64,000 nucleotides of DNA from Saccharum officinarum (lineage: Eukaryota; Streptophyta; Magnoliopsida; Poales; Poaceae), in the NCBI GenBank assembly GCA_020631735.1, contig CM036168.1:103560036-103624035 (forward strand), written 5' to 3'. Made by a program: the position numbers and the translations under genes. This document shows, piece by piece, positions 59,301 to 64,000 of this stretch (within the stretch, counting starts at the first letter, position 1; every line of letters begins with the position of its first letter). The notes under the pieces were generated by a model. It was not told where the DNA came from. It saw only the letters and a list, made by a program, of their open reading frames with translations, and made no database searches.

Positions 59301-60814
59301 TTCGCGGTGTCAAGGTGAAGCCAATTGCGAAGAAAAGGGAGAAAAGGGAGCCTCTAAGTACTCCGGCCACGGTGAGCTCGATCTCCGGCGAGGTCGAGTC
59401 ATGTCGGCGGCAGCGAATTAGGCAATATGCCCTCACCTTTGGCCGAAAGATTCAATGAGAGGGCGAACAGGGTAGAGGGGATGATGGCGAAGCTATGGGC
59501 GGGTTTTTGTGGCTGGCGATGCGGTGGCGCTCGCACATGAGCTCACCGAAGCTCGCGGTGGTGATGGTGCGGTGTTTTTTCGCTGCGGTGGAGACAGCAG
59601 AGAGGGAAAGGAATGGCGAGCGAGAGCGAGGGGTGAGGTGTCAGCTCGGCCTTCACATTTGTGCATGCACTCGCGACGTGGAGGCATCGGCAGAGCGTGA
59701 ACGCCACGCGGTGGCTCGGCTCTGAGCCGGCCGCCACGACAGCGCCTGCTCTCTGAACCCATGCCCGATCGGAGCAACTGACAGGCCAAGTTGGGAGCTC
59801 AAGATCTCGCAAACGAGTTCGAATTGGGCCAAAGTGCTAAATACAAAGCTGTAGTTCTAAGTAAGATCTCCAAGTTTGTCAATAGGATCATGAGCTAACT
59901 CGTCTTGGTTAGTGAGATACAGTGTCCCAAAGTAGGTCACATGGAACTGAACTGAAAATTCAGCGAAACCCCGACTGAACCCGATTTTTCCCCGCTCTAT
60001 ATTTCCTAAACCAGTGAGAATTAGATTATGGTGTTATTGACAATATTGTAGAGCTAAGTGAGTAATACAAAAGTGTCAATATGGGTTAGAGCTGGTTTGG
60101 TCTGGTTTTCAACTACAAGCTCCCAAATATGGTTAGATGAAACTGAAATCCATTCCAGACTTAGCTGATTTTTCAGTGCTGAAAAACAGCCCCTACACCT
60201 GACTTGTGGGCCATGTTAGGACATGTTCCAAGCATTTTCATGAGTTGACCACTGAACAACTTTTGTTCCTCATGAAATTTGGCACAAACTTTGTTAAGGT
60301 GGCACAGCCATGCAAAAACTCTAGGCTATACTTTTTGTTAAGTCAAACAAGGAAGATCCTAATGGTCAACTAGTCAAAGCATGAGTTAAGATGGAATTAG
60401 GGCATGGCATAAACATAAACCCTAGATCAAATTGCTTAACTAACAAGATACACATATTACCAAGGCCTTAAACACACATTAGCATCACCTATGCATAAGA
60501 GTTACTCAAGTAGGCATTGAAACACTATTGCTATAACTAATGAAACATCACTAACATAATTATTGAAACCTAATGTTGCATATGTTTCAGGAGCATGTTT
60601 CACATGTTTTCAAGCATAACAAAACTAACACATGTTCTAGCATGGTCCAGATACAAGATATTATCACTACCACCCATAACATACATATGTTGCAATGTTG
60701 CAAGGTCATGTTTCAAGCAAGGATGCACATGAAATGATGATGCTTATAGTAATGCCATGCTATGACCATGCTCAAATGATGCTAAAATGCAAGGCAAACA
60801 CCTAGGGTGTTACA
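56320..60814 (-). mobile_element. Gypsy 3' LTR, 4.5 kb, minus orientation
   Basis: On the minus strand it starts TGTAACACCCTAGGTGTTTG and ends GGATGGTTCTGTTACA. Adjacent features fit: a polypurine tract on the internal side and ATGTT on the other. The first ~1.8 kb matches 40247-42062. A long LTR with a chromodomain-bearing pol fits the Tekay/Del chromovirus group. Short ORFs inside are chance. Confidence 0.85.
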
Positions 60815-61760
60815 GCCCTCCCCCCTTATAAAAATCTCGTCCTGAGATTTGAAAGTCGTACCATTTTTCAAAGAAAGCAGAATAGTTGTCTTTTAAATAA
60901 TCCTCTCTTTCCCAAGTTGCATCACGTTCCTCGTGGTTACTCCAAACCACCTTGTATAATTTGACTACTCGATTTTGAGTCACCCTTTCCAGAGTATCCA
61001 AAACATATACCAGTTTCTCCTCATAAGAAAGATCGGATTTCAACTTGATGTGTCTCACTTCTACTCTTTCCTCAGGAAGACAGAGAAATTTCTTCAATTG
61101 AGAAACATGGAAGACTAAAAAGATAGCTCCCAACTCACGAGGTAAATTGAGCTTATAGGTGACTCTTCCACTTTTCTCGATGATCTGATAGGGTCCAACA
61201 TATCGAGGCTCAAGCTTTCTTTTTATTCCAAAACGCTTCACTCCTCTCATAGGGGACACCTTCAGGTAGACATGGTCACCTACTTCAAACTCAATAGGTT
61301 TTCTCCTCTTATCTGCGTAGCTCTTTTGTCTAGCTTGAGCGGCTGCTATATTTTTCTGTATAGCATGGACTTGCTCCTTGGCTTCTTTTACAAAGTCAAT
61401 ACCATAGAATCTTCTTTCTCCTGGTTCCACCCAGTTCAAAGGAGTTCTACACTTGCGACCATATAAAGCTTAAAATAGAGCCATCTTGATGCTCTCTTGA
61501 TAATTGTTGTTGTAAGAGAATTCAGCGAGAGGCAACCATTTCTCCTAGGAGCCATTACAAGAGATGATGCAAGCTCTAAGCATGTCTTCAAGAATTTGAT
61601 TCACACGCTTAGTCTGTCTCGACGTCTATGGATGATAAGCAGAACTACGGACCAAATTAGTTCCAAGATTCTGATGTAGGCGCTCCTAGAAACGAACAGT
61701 AAATTGTGGCCCTCTGTCAGAGACAATAGACTTAGGCACTCCATGAAGACGTATAACTTC
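60810..61760 (-). pseudogene. Gypsy integrase C-terminus and chromodomain
   Basis: The open part is 61439-60810. It has the integrase C-terminal segment (RRKPIEFEVGDHVYLKVSPM; GPYQIIEKSGRVTYKLNLP) and then a chromodomain (VLDTLERVTQNRVVKLYKVV; ERDATWEREDYLK). Chromodomains guide chromovirus integration to heterochromatin. The stop codon lies at 60810-60812, inside the LTR start. The upstream part, 61440-61760, is in the same frame but carries stops. Confidence 0.85.
60815..60827 (-). other. Gypsy polypurine tract
   Basis: On the minus strand AAGGGGGGAGGGC lies directly before TGTAACACC. Confidence 0.8.
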
Positions 61761-62555
61761 TTAGAAGTAGATATCAGCATATTGGTGTGGGTGATAGTTA
61801 CTCTTCACGGGGATAAAGTGAGCAGACTTTGTCAAACGATCTACTATAACCCAAATAGAGTCAAAACCTCTTTGGGTGGTTGGTACTCCGACGATAAAGT
61901 CCAAAACAATGTCGTCCCACTTCCAACCTGGAACAGATAAAGGCTGGAGTAAACCAGGCTTCATGTGAATGGTCTTAACTCTACAACAATTATCACACCT
62001 AGCGACGTAGGCTGTAATTTCCTTCTTCATCTTGGTCCACCAATAGTACGGCTTGAGATCCTGATACATCTTACTGCTGCCAGGATGGATGGATAATTTA
62101 GAAGAATGGGCTTCAGCCATGATTTGGTTTCTAAGTTCCTTGTCCTTGGACACAACAAGTCTATCGTTGAACCAGAGAATTCCTTTGTCATCCACTCGAA
62201 AGTGCTTAGTGACTTGCTCTTTCATCTTTCTCTTGATGTGAAATACACCAGTATCAATCTTTTGTAACTCAATGATTCTACATCTCAAAGAATAATCTAC
62301 AGTGATATGATAGATTACAACGGGATGCAAGAGATGAGACAAATGAAAATCTTCTTCTATCAGAGAGTCGCAATGAGATTTTCTACTCAAGGCATCGACA
62401 ACCACATTTGCCTTACCAGGATGGTAGTGCACTTGAAGGTTATAATCCTTGATCAACTCTAACCATCTTCTCTGGCGCATATTTAACTCAGGTTGAGTAA
62501 ATATGTACTTAAGACTCTTGTGATCTATATAAATATTGCATATATTTCTAAGCAA
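61761..62555 (-). pseudogene. Gypsy RNase H C-terminus, integrase zinc domain and core start
   Basis: RNase H end ([20 protein letters not shown], then [10 protein letters not shown]), integrase zinc-binding domain ([27 protein letters not shown]) and the start of the catalytic core ([29 protein letters not shown]). In the same frame as the flanking pol segments; stops at both ends. Confidence 0.85.
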
Positions 62556-62948
62556 ATAGTGTCTCTAAATTTTCAGAGCATGCACTACAACAGCTAACTC
62601 CAAGTCATGAGTTGGATAGTTAACTTCATGTTTTCTTAACTGACGTGAAGCATATGCAATAACTCAGCCTTCTTGCATAAGTACGCCACCTAAACCAGTA
62701 CCCGATGCATCACAATACACATCAAACGGTTTCTCAATGTCAGGTTGTGCTAATACCGGAGCTAATGTCAACAAAGTCCACAGAGTGTGGAAAGCTTGCT
62801 CACACTCCAGAGTCCAATCAAACTTTTTATCCTTCTCAAGTAGTCGAGTCATAGGCTTAGCTATCTTAGAGAAATCTAGAATAAAATGACGATAGTAGCC
62901 AGTCAATCCAAGAAAACTTCGAACTTCATGGACTGTAGTTGGTGCCTT
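62556..62948 (-). pseudogene. Gypsy RT/RNase H junction
   Basis: The open part, 62906-62664, has TGYYRHFILDFSKIAKPMTR, FDWTLECEQAF and the RNase H start FDVYCDASGTGLGGVLMQEG. Stops flank it in the same frame as the rest of pol. Confidence 0.8.
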
Positions 62949-63458
62949 TCAATCCAAAACTTCCCATATCTTAGTCGGGTCTACTGAAATCCCTTCACCA
63001 AACAATACATGACCGAGAAAAGGTACCTTCTTTAACCAGAATTCACATTTGCTGAACTTGGCGTAGAGCTTATGTTCACGTAATCTGGATAAAACAATTC
63101 TTAAATGCTCAGCATGTTCTTCTTCATTTTCAGAATAGATGAGGATATCATCAATGAATATCACCACAAACTTATCCAGCTCTCTCATGAATACTGAATT
63201 CATCAGGTACATGAAATATACAGGAGCATTAGTCAGACCAAAAGACATGACAAGATATTCATATAACCCGTATCTGGTAGAGAAAGCGGTCTTTGGTATG
63301 TCTTCTGAATGGATTTTAATTTGGTGATAACCAGATCTCAGATCAATCTTCGAGAATACCTTTGCTTTAGATAACTGATCAAACAAGATATCAATACGAG
63401 GCAACGGATACTTGTTCTTGATAGTGACTGCATTAAGTGGTCGATAGTCTACACACAT
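62949..63458 (-). pseudogene. Gypsy reverse transcriptase
   Basis: It contains [55 protein letters not shown] and the catalytic FIDDILIYS, plus [15 protein letters not shown]. An otherwise well-preserved RT domain bounded by in-frame stops. Confidence 0.88.
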
Positions 63459-63526
63459 ACGTAGAGACTAGTCCTTCTTTTTCACAAAGATAGCAGGACA
63501 ACCCCATGGAGAAGAACTAAGACGGA

Positions 63527-64000
63527 TCACCCTTTCTGTAAAAGTTCACTAAGTTGGGTCTTGAGTTCAGCTAACTCATTCGGCGGCATTCTATATGGCC
63601 TTTTGAAAATTGGTGCGGTACCCGGAATTAACTCAATCTTGAATTCTACATCACGATCTAGAGGTAATCCTGACAAATCATCAGGAAAAACATCTAGAAA
63701 TTCACACACTACAGGAACTTCTGTAATCTCTTTTGCTTTTGCTATCATAGCGTTAACTGTAGTCTGAGGACTAACATCCCGAGGAAGTTGCACTAGAAAA
63801 GCTTGTTGATCTTTTGGATCCCTCAACATAACCACTCTTGTAAAGGTATCGATCAGAACACCATTTCCACTCATCCACTTTATACCTAAGATTACATCTA
63901 GGCCCAATCCTGGTAATACCATGAGATCTAGATCATACAGATGTTCTTCTATCTCGATCTTTGCTCCTAAGACCAACTGGTTGGATGAAATATTATTTCT
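63527..64000 (-). pseudogene. Gypsy protease end and RT N-terminal segment, runs off the window
   Basis: The protease C-terminal part is in LVMVLPGLGLDVILG-like context (LDLMVLPGLGLDVILGIKWM). It is followed by the linker CEFLDVFPDDLSGLPLDRDV and FKRPYRMPPNELAELKTQL at the RT N-terminus. It is one frame off the RT segment, so a frameshift lies between 63459 and 63526. Gag and the 5' LTR lie beyond the window. Confidence 0.8.

Noticed and set aside
1..64000. tRNA or rRNA genes
   Set aside because: Looked for on both strands. Only SINE-like B boxes and the retrotransposon primer-binding site resemble tRNA.

Overview
The window is plant nuclear DNA, most likely from a panicoid grass (Andropogoneae such as sorghum, sugarcane or Miscanthus). 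This is inferred from the gene structures, the Tourist- and Stowaway-type MITEs, and the nested Ty1/Copia and Ty3/Gypsy retrotransposons whose LTRs carry CG-rich palindromes. I support three host genes, all with introns: a DHHC protein S-acyltransferase (51-3668, +, five exons), an ABR1-like AP2/ERF transcription factor (24884-28564, +, two exons) and a LIKE-COV/DUF502 membrane protein (45083-47916, -, seven exons). They look like independent transcription units; nothing suggests that they act in one pathway.

Layout. 1-4.5 kb: S-acyltransferase gene and 3' flank. 4.5-6.8 kb: degenerate zinc-knuckle retroposon. 7-17 kb: gene-free DNA rich in MITEs, with two SINE-like copies. 17.9-20.3 kb: a second zinc-knuckle retroposon with a 14-bp target duplication. 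20.4-21.0 kb: a K+-channel pore fragment apparently captured by a Stowaway-like element. 22-24.6 kb: a MITE, a GC-rich proline-rich segment and the ERF upstream region. 24.9-28.6 kb: ERF gene, with a ~700-bp foldback element in its intron and a related foldback 0.75 kb downstream. 30.8-44.6 kb: nested retrotransposons. 44.6-44.7 kb: a 100-N assembly gap. 45.1-47.9 kb: LIKE-COV gene. 48.6-49.8 kb: MITE cluster. 50.1-64 kb: more nested retrotransposons, mostly on the minus strand.

The main result concerns the two retrotransposon blocks. They are the two halves of one nest, broken apart and placed in opposite orientations around the N gap. A solo LTR (target duplication GTGTT), a Copia element inside it (CCGGC) and a Gypsy element inside that (ATGTT) each have one end on the left block in one orientation and the other end on the right block in the opposite orientation, with matching duplications. 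The Copia reading frame also continues across the removed Gypsy. Either the contig right of the gap is placed backwards, or there is a real inversion with a breakpoint at or near the gap.

Other points of interest are an 18-bp palindrome array upstream of the TATA box in two different LTR families, the foldback pair around the ERF DNA-binding exon, the ORF1-only retroposon family, and MITE-in-MITE nesting. Coordinates of splice sites were chosen by GT/AG and reading-frame continuity; no alignment or expression data were available.
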